A stretch of 64,000 nucleotides of DNA from an uncultured Acidobacteriia bacterium (GTDB lineage: Bacteria > Acidobacteriota > Terriglobia > Bryobacterales > Bryobacteraceae), in NCBI GenBank assembly GCA_903875575.1, contig CAIQWJ010000070.1:1-64000 (forward strand). Direction: 5' to 3'. The notes under the pieces are model-generated. The model did not search any database and was not told the origin of the DNA. It saw only the letters and a program-made list of their open reading frames with translations. Below, one piece after another: positions 45,300 through 54,613 of the stretch (position 1 is its first letter; the number at the start of each line of letters is the position of its first letter). Position numbers and translations under genes: made by a program.

Positions 45300-45899
45300 C
45301 TAACGACCCACCACGTAAACCACCGTGAAAACCACAATCCAGATCACGTCCACGAAATGCCAGTACCAGCTGAGTAGGTGCAGGCGGTGTTCGTGCTTCC
45401 CGACATTGGCACCGCTGAGTGCGGCGAGGAAGGCCACCAGCAGCAGAATGAGCCCGACCACCACGTGCGTGGCGTGCAGACCTACCAGCGAATAGTAAGT
45501 GGTGCCGAAGACGTTGGTCGCAATGGTCAGATGATCGGTATTGATGAGCTTGTTCCATTCCACTGCGGTCTGACGCATGAACTCGGCACCCAGCAGGATG
45601 GTGGCACCGAGGAACGCCAGAAACCGGCTTCTGGCGTCCTGCCGCACGGCCCGCACCGCCAGTTCCGCCGTCAGACTGCTCGAAAGCAGGCAGATGGTGG
45701 CCCACACCGGGACGGTGAGCACGTCGACCGGTTGCGGCCCGCTGGCGCTCTTGCCAATGTAGAAAATGTACGCGGTGACGAAGATGCTGAAGAGCGAGAC
45801 TTCGGTGAGGATCAGGCTGATGAGCCCGACCTTGCCCTTATCGAAATTCCGGGCATCGTCAATTGGAGGATTCATGGGCAGACTAGCGGCTGTAGACAT
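45300..45899 (-). CDS. ctaE: Cytochrome c oxidase subunit III
   Basis: The 199-residue protein has the five helices of bacterial subunit III (short form). Typical segments are LTEVSLFSIFVTAYIFYIGK, FLGATILLGAEFMRQTAVEW, TTYYSLVGLHATHVVVGLIL and LLSWYWHFVDVIWIVVFTVV. It is the third gene of the caa3 operon. Confidence 0.93.
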   Translation of the reverse strand: MSTAASLPMNPPIDDARNFDKGKVGLISLILTEVSLFSIFVTAYIFYIGKSASGPQPVDVLTVPVWATICLLSSSLTAELAVRAVRQDARSRFLAFLGATILLGAEFMRQTAVEWNKLINTDHLTIATNVFGTTYYSLVGLHATHVVVGLILLLVAFLAALSGANVGKHEHRLHLLSWYWHFVDVIWIVVFTVVYVVGR

Positions 45900-45954
45900 A
45901 TCGGGGCCTCAAATAATCTGGCGCGAAGCGCCAAAGGTTCTGGTTCGCTTTCGG

Positions 45955-47655
45955 TCAGGACTGCTCATATTTCCAGTCGGGATCTTCCGGATGCTTCAGA
46001 TCCCACAGCGGACGGCTGCTGTGAACTTCCGGCAGCACCGCGAAGTTGTATTCCGGCGGCGGCGAGGTGGTGGCCCATTCGAGCGTCCAGGCATCCCACG
46101 GATCGTTGCCTGCTTTCTTGCCCTGGATCAGGGCATCCAGCACGTTCCACACGAAAATGAGGATTGCCACAGCCTGAATCGCCACGCCCCAGGTGGAGAA
46201 GTAGTTGAAGCCTTCCCAGCCGCGACCGGCCGGATAGGTGTAAATGCGGCGGGGCATGCCGAGCAGGCCTGCGATGTGAAGGCCGTCAAACGTGACGTGG
46301 AAACCGATGATCATCAGCCAGAAATGCCACTTGCCCAGCTTTTCGCTCAGCATCCGGCCAGTCGCCTTGGGGAACCAGTAAGCGACGCCCGCAAATAGTG
46401 TGCAGAGCAGGCCGCCAATCAGCGTGTAATGGAAGTGTGCCACCACAAAGTAGGAATTACCCAACTGCCAGTCGAACGGTGCCACGGCCAGCATGATTCC
46501 CGTAAGGCCCGCCAGCAGAAAGTGGAACAGGAAGGCGATACACCAGAGCATGGGGGTGCGGAAGCGAATGCGGCCGCCCCACATGGTGGCAATCCAGTTG
46601 AAGATTTTGATGCCAGTTGGAACGCCCACCAGCATAGTCGCCACGGAGAAGAAGATATTGGCTCGCGATGGCAGGCCGACCGTATACATGTGATGCGCCC
46701 AGACACCCAGACTGATCAGGCCGATGGAAACGCTGGCCCCGATCATGGCCGCCCGTCCGAAGATTGGCTTGCGGGCGAAGACCGGGATGATCTCCGTCAC
46801 ACAGGCGAAGCCCGGAATGATGAGAATGTAGACTTCCGGGTGCCCGAACAGCCAGAAGAAGTGACGCCACAAAACGGCGTCACCCACGGCATTGGTATCG
46901 AAGAAATGCGCACCCATGAAGCGATCGAGCAGCAGCATGATCTGCGCGGCAGTCAACGGCGGCAGGGCGACCAGGATCTGGAAAGAAACCACGCAGAACA
47001 TCCACACCAGCAGCGGCATGCGGGAGAGCGTCATGCCTTTGGTGCGCATGCAGAGCGCGGTCGCCAGAATGTTGATCGCCGTCACCGTGCTGCCAATGCT
47101 GCTCAGCATAACGCTGAGGATCCAGAAATCCGTACTCGAACCCGGCGAGAAGGCTTTCTCGGTAAGAGGCGCGTAAGCGAACCAGCCTACGTCCGGCGCG
47201 CCGCCCGTGCCGGCAGCGGAGCCGGTCCACGCGAAGTAGCTGCTGTAAAGCAGGATGCCGCCAAGTGTCGTAATCCAGAAACCCAGCGCATTCAATCGCG
47301 GGAACGCCATATCGCGCGCGCCGATCATCAGCGGAATCAGATAATTCGCCAGCCCCGCAATGAACGGCATACCCACGAAGAACACCATGGTGGTGCCGTG
47401 CATGGTGAACATCTCATTGAAGACCTGGGGCGAAAGGAAAGTGTTGTTCGGATACATCAGCTGCATCCTGATCAGGCCGCCCTGGATGCCGGCCGCCACG
47501 AAAAACAGGAGGGCGACGATGATGTACATCAGGCCCAGATGCTTGTGGTCGACCGTAATAATCCACTGGTCCACGAAGGTGGACCAGAAGCTGGCCTTCT
47601 GACGAGCGGCGGAATGTCCGTGGCCTTCGTCGAGGGGATGGGATATGGATGCCAT
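45955..47655 (-). CDS. ctaD: Cytochrome c oxidase subunit I
   Basis: The 566-residue catalytic subunit reduces oxygen and pumps protons. Haem and copper ligands are visible: FTMHGTTMVFF (low-spin haem), WLFGHPEVYI with the His-Tyr pair (CuB), GVWAHHMYT (two CuB histidines) and FVVAHFHYTL (haem ligands). The HPEVYILIIPGF motif is that of an A-type oxidase. It lies 33 bases after ctaC. Confidence 0.97.
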   Translation of the reverse strand: MASISHPLDEGHGHSAARQKASFWSTFVDQWIITVDHKHLGLMYIIVALLFFVAAGIQGGLIRMQLMYPNNTFLSPQVFNEMFTMHGTTMVFFVGMPFIAGLANYLIPLMIGARDMAFPRLNALGFWITTLGGILLYSSYFAWTGSAAGTGGAPDVGWFAYAPLTEKAFSPGSSTDFWILSVMLSSIGSTVTAINILATALCMRTKGMTLSRMPLLVWMFCVVSFQILVALPPLTAAQIMLLLDRFMGAHFFDTNAVGDAVLWRHFFWLFGHPEVYILIIPGFACVTEIIPVFARKPIFGRAAMIGASVSIGLISLGVWAHHMYTVGLPSRANIFFSVATMLVGVPTGIKIFNWIATMWGGRIRFRTPMLWCIAFLFHFLLAGLTGIMLAVAPFDWQLGNSYFVVAHFHYTLIGGLLCTLFAGVAYWFPKATGRMLSEKLGKWHFWLMIIGFHVTFDGLHIAGLLGMPRRIYTYPAGRGWEGFNYFSTWGVAIQAVAILIFVWNVLDALIQGKKAGNDPWDAWTLEWATTSPPPEYNFAVLPEVHSSRPLWDLKHPEDPDWKYEQS

Positions 47656-47688
47656 GTAATCTCCTGGTTTCCTTGGTTCTGTGGCCGG

Positions 47689-48735
47689 CTATTTCAGCGT
47701 CGTGAGGTACGCCACCATCTGATTAAGTTCCGCGTCGGTAAGCGGCACGGTAGGCATCTTATTGCCCGGCTTCATCTTTTGCGGGTCTTTCAGCCACTCC
47801 CGCAGATTGGCCGCGGTGTTCGGCACCTCGGCGGCCACCAGCGTCTGGCGGCTCATCAGGTGCGTGAGGTCGGGCCCCACCACGCCCATGGCAGAAGTTC
47901 CGTTCACGGTATGGCAGACGATGCACGCCGAACTCAGGAACGCCGCCTGATTCGCATCAGTCTGACCGGCAGCCAGCGTGGAATTCGCGGCCGCAGCCTG
48001 CTGCTGCTTCACCCAGATATCGAATTGCTCGGGCGTATCGACGATGACGCGGACTTCCATCTTCGCGTGCTGCGTCCCGCAATATTCGGAGCAGTTGCCC
48101 AGATAAGTACCTGTCTCCTGCGGGTCTATCCACATCGAATTGGTGCGGTTGGGGATCACGTCGGTCTTGCCGGCCAGTTGCGGCACCCAGAAACCATGCG
48201 AAACATCGGCCGATTTCAGAGTCAGAGAAGTGAGTTTCGGTTGCGCCATAGTGCTCAGCGGAACGTGGAATTCGTTCGCGGTGCTGATCTTGAAATCGGG
48301 ATACTGGAATTCCCACCACCACTGGTGGCCGATCACGGTGACGTACAGGGCGTCTTTCGGGATCTTATGATTCTGCACTTCCGAAGTGACCCGTGCCGTT
48401 GCCATGGAGAGCACAAAGACAATCAGAATCGGGATCACCGTCCAGGCGATCTCCACCTGATTGCTGCCGTAAACCTGCGGTGGCTCGCTCTTGCTGTCGC
48501 CCTCGCGCCAGCCGAACCGGATCACCGCGAACGCCAGCAGTCCGGCCACCACAAAGAAGACGGCGAGGCAGATCACCACAGTCAGTTCTGAGAGATCGGA
48601 GACCAGCCGGGCGGGAGTGGCCAGCGGCCGGAACATGTTGCCGGAAGGGTGCATGCCTTCGGCCTGCATTTGCTGCGCACAGAGCAGCGACGCGAACAGC
48701 AGGAAACCACCGGGCCAACGGTATCTCGTATTCAT
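47689..48735 (-). CDS. ctaC: Cytochrome c oxidase subunit II with fused cytochrome c domain (caa3 type)
   Basis: The 348-residue protein has a signal peptide, two membrane helices, a cupredoxin domain with the CuA site (CSEYCGTQHAKME) and the GHQWWWEFQYP electron-entry segment, and a C-terminal cytochrome c domain with the haem motif CIVCH and an axial Met in KMPTVPLTDAE. The extra haem domain marks a caa3-type oxidase, which takes electrons without a separate soluble cytochrome c. ATG 48735 is used; a TTG at 48741 lies nearer the GGAGGGG ribosome site and may be the real start. It is the first gene of the operon. Confidence 0.95.
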   Translation of the reverse strand: MNTRYRWPGGFLLFASLLCAQQMQAEGMHPSGNMFRPLATPARLVSDLSELTVVICLAVFFVVAGLLAFAVIRFGWREGDSKSEPPQVYGSNQVEIAWTVIPILIVFVLSMATARVTSEVQNHKIPKDALYVTVIGHQWWWEFQYPDFKISTANEFHVPLSTMAQPKLTSLTLKSADVSHGFWVPQLAGKTDVIPNRTNSMWIDPQETGTYLGNCSEYCGTQHAKMEVRVIVDTPEQFDIWVKQQQAAAANSTLAAGQTDANQAAFLSSACIVCHTVNGTSAMGVVGPDLTHLMSRQTLVAAEVPNTAANLREWLKDPQKMKPGNKMPTVPLTDAELNQMVAYLTTLK

Positions 48736-49012
48736 AGGCAAATTTTCCCCTCCAGGCGACGTGGTGGCACCCCCCGGATTGTTGGTGCGATGCCCGGTCT
48801 GTGCAATTCCGAGCCCAAAGGGATATATATCTTTTAGTTATTGATATGAAAGCACTAGTGCCCCATGCCATCCCACGCAGAGGTGCGTCAGAATAGCGCA
48901 ATAGCGTCAAATGGCGCAGCGGATTGCGTCCCGCCCGGACGAGTCCCCGAAACGGACTGTTCCAAACCGGTACCGGCAGAAATATTGCCCGGCTTGTAGA
49001 ATTAAGGAGAAA

Positions 49013-49630
49013 TTGGCCGATAATCAAATCAGCGTGTCACAAACCACCCGGACCCTCTTACCGCCACTGATCCTCCATCCTTTTGGGGGTGATGCGGGCA
49101 CCGCTCAGCTGTTGGAAGGCTCTCGGGCCGCCATCGCCCTGCAGCGCGCCACTCTTGCGAACCCGCAGTATGCGGATTTGCAGAAGCGCGTGGTGCTGGG
49201 GCGTTACCAGGAGATCCGCATGCTGGTTTTCCTGGGCAAGGACATTTTCCGCTGGATCGACCAGTGCATGGACCAACTGGGGCGTTCCGGCGATATCGGT
49301 TTACGGATCAATGCACAGTGTTTTTCGGCGCTGGTGGTGGATTCTCCGCCCGCGGAAGTTCAAACCAAGCTGGAGGCATGGGGTGTGACGGACCGCCGCG
49401 CTGTCTTCTCGCGCGCCATTGGCATCCGCTGTCTGTTTGAAGAGCCGCCGGAAATTGAGACTTTGTCGCCCATGTTCCTCGAACACTACCACCGATTCGC
49501 GGACTACGCCTATATCTGCTTCCAGCAGATGAAGCCTTTTCACCCGCTCGATGGAACGCTTTTCGATTTCCAGATGTACGCTTCGAAAGAGTACTCGCGC
49601 AAGCTGTCCGAGCAGTGGCAGGCGCAGTAA
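49013..49630 (+). CDS. Protein of unknown function
   Basis: The frame is open from 48911; I use TTG 49013 because AAGGAG lies just before it (49004-49009), although the spacing is short. The product of 205 residues is helical and soluble by appearance (LQKRVVLGRYQEIRMLVFLG; LGRSGDIGLRINAQCFSALV) and has no recognised family. It is divergent from the oxidase operon, with about 275 bp of AT-containing spacer between, so a shared regulatory region is possible. Confidence 0.55.
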   Translation: MADNQISVSQTTRTLLPPLILHPFGGDAGTAQLLEGSRAAIALQRATLANPQYADLQKRVVLGRYQEIRMLVFLGKDIFRWIDQCMDQLGRSGDIGLRINAQCFSALVVDSPPAEVQTKLEAWGVTDRRAVFSRAIGIRCLFEEPPEIETLSPMFLEHYHRFADYAYICFQQMKPFHPLDGTLFDFQMYASKEYSRKLSEQWQAQ

Positions 49631-49712
49631 GTGGCGGCCTGATCGCGCGGCCGCGGGATTCAACAAAACCCGGCACTCTGGCGATAAGAGTATGGTCAGG
49701 GAGAACAACCAC

Positions 49713-49880
49713 ATGACCATCACACCGCAATCGAGTATCAGTTCCATCCTGCCGCAACCCGCCCAGAGCGGCGCACCGGCACCCAGGACTCAGACAACAC
49801 CCGCCGACAGCGTACAGTTGAGCGCGGCGGCCACCGCGCACCTGAAGAGCAGCGGCGATCCGGACGGCGACGGCCACTAA
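49713..49880 (+). CDS. Very small polar protein
   Basis: The 55-residue product starts at ATG 49713 after GGGAG at 49699-49703. It is rich in Ser, Pro, Thr and Ala and ends in DSVQLSAAATAHLKSSGDPD followed by GDGH. Short proteins ending in this kind of VQLS-acid pattern occur widely in soil bacteria without known function. Confidence 0.5.
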   Translation: MTITPQSSISSILPQPAQSGAPAPRTQTTPADSVQLSAAATAHLKSSGDPDGDGH

Positions 49881-49938
49881 CGCCGTCCGCGCCCGGCCCT
49901 CAAAGTAGCCAGGGTGCAGACCAGGCTAAAGTATAGGG

Positions 49939-51111
49939 TTGTCATCGATACTCTACCCTGCGAACCCCGAAGAACTCCGCAGCACGCTCCACTGGGCGGC
50001 CAGCCCCGGCCGCTCCGTAGAGCTTTTCGGCGCGCAATCGAAACGCCTGATGGCCGGCCCCATCACCCCCGCCACTGTGCGCATCAGCACTGTGGAGATG
50101 AACCGCATCCTCCAGTACGAACCCCGTGACCTCACCATCAGCGTGGAAGCGGGAATCAGATACGCCGACCTGAGCCGGGAACTCGCCCGCAACGGCCAGA
50201 TGATTCCGCTCGCCGGACCTTATTCCGCCGACGCCACCATGGGCGGAATTGTCGCATCCAACACCAGCGAATCGCGCCGTCGCGGCTACGGCACCGCCCG
50301 CGACGTGGTGATTGGCATGGAGTTCGCCACCCTCGAGGGCAAACTCGTCCGCTCCGGTGGCATGGTGGTCAAGAACGTAGCAGGCCTCGACATGGCGAAG
50401 CTCATGATCGGGTCGTTCGGCACCCTTGCCGCTATCGCCACACTCAATTTCAAGTTACTTCCCATCCCCACGGTCGCCCGCACCCTCCTTTGCCAGTTCG
50501 AAGAACTGAAACCGGCGGTGGCCGCCTGCCAGGCCGTCATGAAGGCTGGCCTGACTCCTCTGGCCGCGGACATTCTCAATCCGGTTCTCAGCATCCAGTT
50601 CGGCGCGAAGGGCTTCCTGCTGGCCCTCCAGTTCGGCGGCAATCAGGCGGTGATCGAGCGCTCCACGCGCGAAGTGGCGACCCTTTGCTCCGATTTGGGC
50701 CAGGTGCGGTCGCTGGCACCTGACGACGAAGGGCGTTTCTGGACCACAGTGGCCCAGTTCACCCCGAAACACCTGGAAAAGTTTCGCGATGGCGTGGTGG
50801 TGCGTATATCAACTCCGCTCTCGGAGTGCGGCGAAGCGCTCGAAACCGTGGAAGGCGGAGGGCATGCCCTGGCTGCCAGCGGCATCGTGCGTGCCTGGTT
50901 TACCCGGGCGGACGCGGCCACGCGGTGGCTGAATGCGTCGGTACAGCGAGGCTGGAAGGGCGTGGTGGAATTCGCCGGAGAAGACGTTGACCGGAACCGC
51001 ATGACCCTCTGGCCGGCTCCCGGCGGCGACTTTGAGATCATGAAGGGGGTCAAAAAGATGTTCGACCCGGATAACCTTCTCAACAACAAGCGGCTTTACG
51101 GACTTCTTTAG
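49939..51111 (+). CDS. glcE: Glycolate oxidase FAD-binding subunit GlcE
   Basis: The 390-residue protein has the PCMH-type FAD-binding fold of GlcE: SVELFGAQSKRLMAG, YEPRDLTISVEAGIRYADLS, MGGIVASNTSESRRRGYGTA and GGMVVKNVAGLDMAKLMIGS. GlcE works with GlcD and GlcF to oxidise glycolate to glyoxylate with electrons passed to the membrane. The only start in the family position is TTG at 49939; no ribosome site is evident. glcF follows after 6 bases; glcD is not in the window. Confidence 0.9.
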   Translation: MSSILYPANPEELRSTLHWAASPGRSVELFGAQSKRLMAGPITPATVRISTVEMNRILQYEPRDLTISVEAGIRYADLSRELARNGQMIPLAGPYSADATMGGIVASNTSESRRRGYGTARDVVIGMEFATLEGKLVRSGGMVVKNVAGLDMAKLMIGSFGTLAAIATLNFKLLPIPTVARTLLCQFEELKPAVAACQAVMKAGLTPLAADILNPVLSIQFGAKGFLLALQFGGNQAVIERSTREVATLCSDLGQVRSLAPDDEGRFWTTVAQFTPKHLEKFRDGVVVRISTPLSECGEALETVEGGGHALAASGIVRAWFTRADAATRWLNASVQRGWKGVVEFAGEDVDRNRMTLWPAPGGDFEIMKGVKKMFDPDNLLNNKRLYGLL

Positions 51112-51117
51112 ATAAGC

Positions 51118-52455
51118 ATGGTCTCCTCTGAAAACACGCTGGTGAACATCCTCGACAAGCCGCACCAGGTCGATCTGGATAAGTGCGTGCATTGCGGTCT
51201 CTGCCTGAACGCCTGCCCCACTTATCGGGATCTCGGGATGGAGATGGATTCCCCGCGTGGCCGCATTTACCAGATGGCGCGCGTCGCCAGCGGCGCGCCC
51301 ATCAACGACGCCTATCGCGAACATATCGACCTCTGCCTCGCCTGCCGGGCCTGCGAAAGCGCCTGCCCAAGCGGCGTGCCGTACGGCCGGTTGATTGAAG
51401 ATGCCCGCGCCGAGATTGAAAACCGGACCGAGCGCCCCTGGCTCACCCGCCAGGTGCGGGCATTTCTTTTCGGCAAGCTTCTGCCTTCACCGGCTTTGCT
51501 GACGGCCGCGGGAGCCATACTGTATCTGTATCAGGCCAGCGGCCTGCAGAGAATCCTGCGCGCCATCGGACTGCCGCGCCTGATCGGAACCCTGGGCGAC
51601 AAGGAATCGCTGCTGCCGGACGCCGAGATTCCATTCTTTTTCCGGGAGATTGGCAAGACGTTTCCTGCCCTTGGGACCAAGCGCTACCGCGTGGCATTCA
51701 TGGCGGGTTGCGTGGCCAATATTTCCTTCGCACGGCTCAATGAGGCGACTGTCCGGGTACTCCAGGCCAACGGCTGCGAAGTGGTGATTCCGCCCGCCCA
51801 GACCTGCTGCGGCGCGCTTCAGGTTCATGCCGGAGTTCGCGACGTTGCGCGGGGTCTGGCGCGCCGGAACATTGAAGCCATGGAAACCGGCGGCTTCGAC
51901 GCCATCATCACGAATGCCGCCGGCTGCGGTTCCACCCTCAAGGAATACGGCGATTTGCTGGCGCATGACGCCGACTACGCCACGCGCGCATTGCAGTTTT
52001 CCGCAAAGATGAAGGACGCTACCGAGTTTCTGGCTGCCATCGGCCTCAATCGGGCCATGAAGCCGGTGAATGCGACCGTTACTTATCAGGATTCCTGTCA
52101 TCTGGCCCACGGCCAAAAGATCCGAAGCGCGCCGCGCGAGTTGCTGCGCGCGGTACCCGGCGTGGAATTCCGGGAGATGCCGATGGCGGACGCCTGCTGC
52201 GGCAGCGCCGGCATTTACAACGCGCTGCACACCGATATGTCGCTGCGAATTCTCGAAAAGAAGATGAGCAACGTCAATACCGTGGGCGCGCAGGTCATCG
52301 CGACCGCCAATCCGGGCTGCATGCTCCAGCTTCGCGCCGGCGTCCGCCAGTGGGGACAGAAGGATGTCCGGGTCGCCCACGTGATTGAGATTCTGGACGA
52401 AGCCTACCGGCAAGCCGGAAAACCAGCCAGACAGCAGCAAAATCCGGCAGTGTAG
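51118..52455 (+). CDS. glcF: Glycolate oxidase iron-sulfur subunit GlcF
   Basis: The 445-residue protein carries two 4Fe-4S ferredoxin motifs (Cys 23, 26, 29, 33 and Cys 73, 76, 79, 83) and two CCG (cysteine-rich) domains (TCCGALQVHAG and ACCGSAGIYN), as in GlcF and heterodisulfide reductase-type subunits. It passes electrons from GlcDE to the respiratory chain. Length is normal. It forms an operon with glcE. Confidence 0.93.
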   Translation: MVSSENTLVNILDKPHQVDLDKCVHCGLCLNACPTYRDLGMEMDSPRGRIYQMARVASGAPINDAYREHIDLCLACRACESACPSGVPYGRLIEDARAEIENRTERPWLTRQVRAFLFGKLLPSPALLTAAGAILYLYQASGLQRILRAIGLPRLIGTLGDKESLLPDAEIPFFFREIGKTFPALGTKRYRVAFMAGCVANISFARLNEATVRVLQANGCEVVIPPAQTCCGALQVHAGVRDVARGLARRNIEAMETGGFDAIITNAAGCGSTLKEYGDLLAHDADYATRALQFSAKMKDATEFLAAIGLNRAMKPVNATVTYQDSCHLAHGQKIRSAPRELLRAVPGVEFREMPMADACCGSAGIYNALHTDMSLRILEKKMSNVNTVGAQVIATANPGCMLQLRAGVRQWGQKDVRVAHVIEILDEAYRQAGKPARQQQNPAV

Positions 52456-52465
52456 AATCTGACCT

Positions 52466-54265
52466 GTGATCACCAGGTCCGTAATTCTATTTGCGTGCTG
52501 CTCCGCATTGGCCGCAAACGCCGCCGATATTCCCCGCCCTGAGTTTCCCGAACCGCAGTTTGAGCGCGGCAACTGGGTCTCGCTCAATGGCGAATGGGAG
52601 TTCGCTTTCGACGATGCCGATGCCGGCCTGGACGCGCATTGGTACGCAGCGCCGAAGTTCGAAAAGCGCATTACCGTGCCGTACTGCTTCGAAAGCAAAC
52701 TGGGCGGCGTTAACGATACCAGCTTTCATCCCTGGGTCTGGTACGACCGCCAGGTGACGTTGCCGTCGGATTGGCAGGGTCGCCGCGTTCTGCTGCATTT
52801 TGGCGCGGTGGACTATCAATCCATGGTCTGGGTAAATGGCCAACTGGCGGGTTCGCACGAAGGCGGCAACACGCCGTTCAAATTCGATATTACGCCGCTC
52901 CTGAAGGCCGGTGCCAACACCATCACGGTGCGGGCGTGGGATCCGCCAACCGACAAACTGATTCCCCGCGGCAAGCAGTATTGGGAGCCGAAATCGAAGA
53001 GCATCTTTTACACCCGCACGTCCGGCATCTGGCAACCCGTCTGGCTGGAGGCCACCGGTGCCGCATGGCTCGATAACGTCAGAACCCATACGGATACGCT
53101 CGGCAACGTGAAGTTCGATGGCATCGTGGCGAAAGCGAAAGAGGGCGACCAGTTGCGGGTGACGGTTTCGTCCAACGGCACCGAAGTGGGAAAGGCAACG
53201 GAAACAGTCGCGCTCGATAAAGCCTCGCCGTCTCTGAGAATCGCCAAACCTGAGCTGTGGTCAGTAGAAAGCCCGAAGCTTTACGACGCCACGCTGGAAG
53301 TGCTGCGAAAAGGCGAAGTGCTCGACACCGTCAAGTCTTATTTCGGCTTCCGTACCGTGGAAACCCGCGACGGGAAAGTCTACCTGAATGGCAAATCAGT
53401 CTATCTCAAGTTCGTGCTGGATCAGGGCTACTGGCCAGACTCTGTGCTGACACCACCCACCGATGCGGCCATACAGTACGACATCCAGCTGACCAAAGAT
53501 ATGGGCTTCAACGGCGCGCGCAAGCACCAAAAGGTGGAAGACCCGCGCTTCCTGTACTGGGCGGACAAAATGGGTTTTCTCGTCTCCGGTGAAATGGCCA
53601 ACGCACAGGGCTTCGACGAGCGCTACGTGGAGCGCTTCAACCGTGAATGGATGGAGGCTGTGAATCGCGACATCAATCATCCCTCCATCATCATCTGGGC
53701 TCCGCTCAATGAAAGCTGGGGCGTGGGCGATCTGCGCGATCAGAAGCAGCAGAACCACCTGAAGGAACTTTACTCTCTGACACGATCCCTGGACGACTCA
53801 AGACTCGTCATCGACAACGAAGGCTGGCTCCACACCGACATGACGGACCTGATGGCGATCCACGACTATGCAAGGACTGGCACACTGCTGCTGGAGCGTT
53901 ATCGGGATCTGGGCCGCAGGCCGGTTGTGATTCCCGATGGCGGGAAACCCGCACTCATAGCCGGTTACGCCTACAACGGCTCGCCCATCTACCTTTCGGA
54001 GTTCGGCGGCATCGCTTTCATCCCGCCCGGCCACGACGTGCCGGCGGAAGCGTGGGGCTACTCTGGCGTGGAGAAAACCGCGACCGAGGCGCTGGATCGC
54101 CTCGACAGCTTATACAAAGGGCTGGCGCAGATCCCACAGATCATCGGCCTCTGCTACACCCAACTCACCGACGTGGAACAGGAAATCAACGGGCTGCTGA
54201 CGTTCGACCGCAAGCCAAAGTTCGACGTTGTCAAAGTGAAAGCGATGAACGATCTGCTGCAGTAG
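52466..54265 (+). CDS. Secreted glycoside hydrolase family 2 enzyme
   Basis: The 599-residue protein is a GH2 enzyme (beta-glucuronidase/beta-galactosidase group). It has a signal peptide (SVILFACCSALAANAAD), the sugar-binding and immunoglobulin-like domains (GNWVSLNGEWEFAFDDADAG; VDYQSMVWVNGQLAGSHEGG) and a TIM barrel with the acid/base Glu in WAPLNESWG (E416) and the nucleophile in YLSEFGG (E512). The start is GTG at 52466, eight bases after the glcF stop codon. The exact substrate cannot be told. It acts outside the cytoplasm on plant-type or microbial glycosides. Confidence 0.9.
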   Translation: MITRSVILFACCSALAANAADIPRPEFPEPQFERGNWVSLNGEWEFAFDDADAGLDAHWYAAPKFEKRITVPYCFESKLGGVNDTSFHPWVWYDRQVTLPSDWQGRRVLLHFGAVDYQSMVWVNGQLAGSHEGGNTPFKFDITPLLKAGANTITVRAWDPPTDKLIPRGKQYWEPKSKSIFYTRTSGIWQPVWLEATGAAWLDNVRTHTDTLGNVKFDGIVAKAKEGDQLRVTVSSNGTEVGKATETVALDKASPSLRIAKPELWSVESPKLYDATLEVLRKGEVLDTVKSYFGFRTVETRDGKVYLNGKSVYLKFVLDQGYWPDSVLTPPTDAAIQYDIQLTKDMGFNGARKHQKVEDPRFLYWADKMGFLVSGEMANAQGFDERYVERFNREWMEAVNRDINHPSIIIWAPLNESWGVGDLRDQKQQNHLKELYSLTRSLDDSRLVIDNEGWLHTDMTDLMAIHDYARTGTLLLERYRDLGRRPVVIPDGGKPALIAGYAYNGSPIYLSEFGGIAFIPPGHDVPAEAWGYSGVEKTATEALDRLDSLYKGLAQIPQIIGLCYTQLTDVEQEINGLLTFDRKPKFDVVKVKAMNDLLQ

Positions 54266-54280
54266 ACGAAAGGAAGACTT

Positions 54281-54613
54281 ATGGTTCCACACGAAATGAC
54301 GTCGACGGTTTTTGAGCTTTCGGGCTACGAAGTGACCGCCAACCTGGGCATTGTTCGCGGGATTGTGGTGCGGTCGCGATCAGTGTTTGGCACAATCGGC
54401 GCCAGCCTGCAGACCATGGTAGGCGGCGATATCTCGCTCTTCACCGAATTGTGCGAAAAGACGAGGGAAGACTCGTTTGACCGGATGCTGGCACACGCCG
54501 CGGAGAAGGGCGCGGATGCCGTGGTCGGCGTGCGGTATGATGCGACGGAACTGATGCAGGGCGTGACGGAAGTGCTCTGCTACGGCACCGCGGTCAAGGT
54601 CAAGCGAGTTTAG
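54281..54613 (+). CDS. YbjQ/DUF74 heavy-metal-binding-like protein
   Basis: The 110-residue protein belongs to the YbjQ (PF01906) family, small proteins forming pentamers. LSGYEVTANLGIVRGIVVRS, ARE-type LAHAAEKGADAVVGVRYD and YGTAVKV are characteristic. AAGGAAG at 54269-54275 precedes the ATG. The role is not established in any well-studied bacterium. It lies 15 bases after the GH2 gene and its end overlaps the convergent gene by 4 bases. Confidence 0.88.
   Translation: MVPHEMTSTVFELSGYEVTANLGIVRGIVVRSRSVFGTIGASLQTMVGGDISLFTELCEKTREDSFDRMLAHAAEKGADAVVGVRYDATELMQGVTEVLCYGTAVKVKRV

Noticed and set aside
46429-48591. 720-codon open frame opposite ctaD and ctaC
   Set aside because: Arg/His/Gln-rich with no motif; it is the antisense shadow of the oxidase genes, whose ligands are all conserved.
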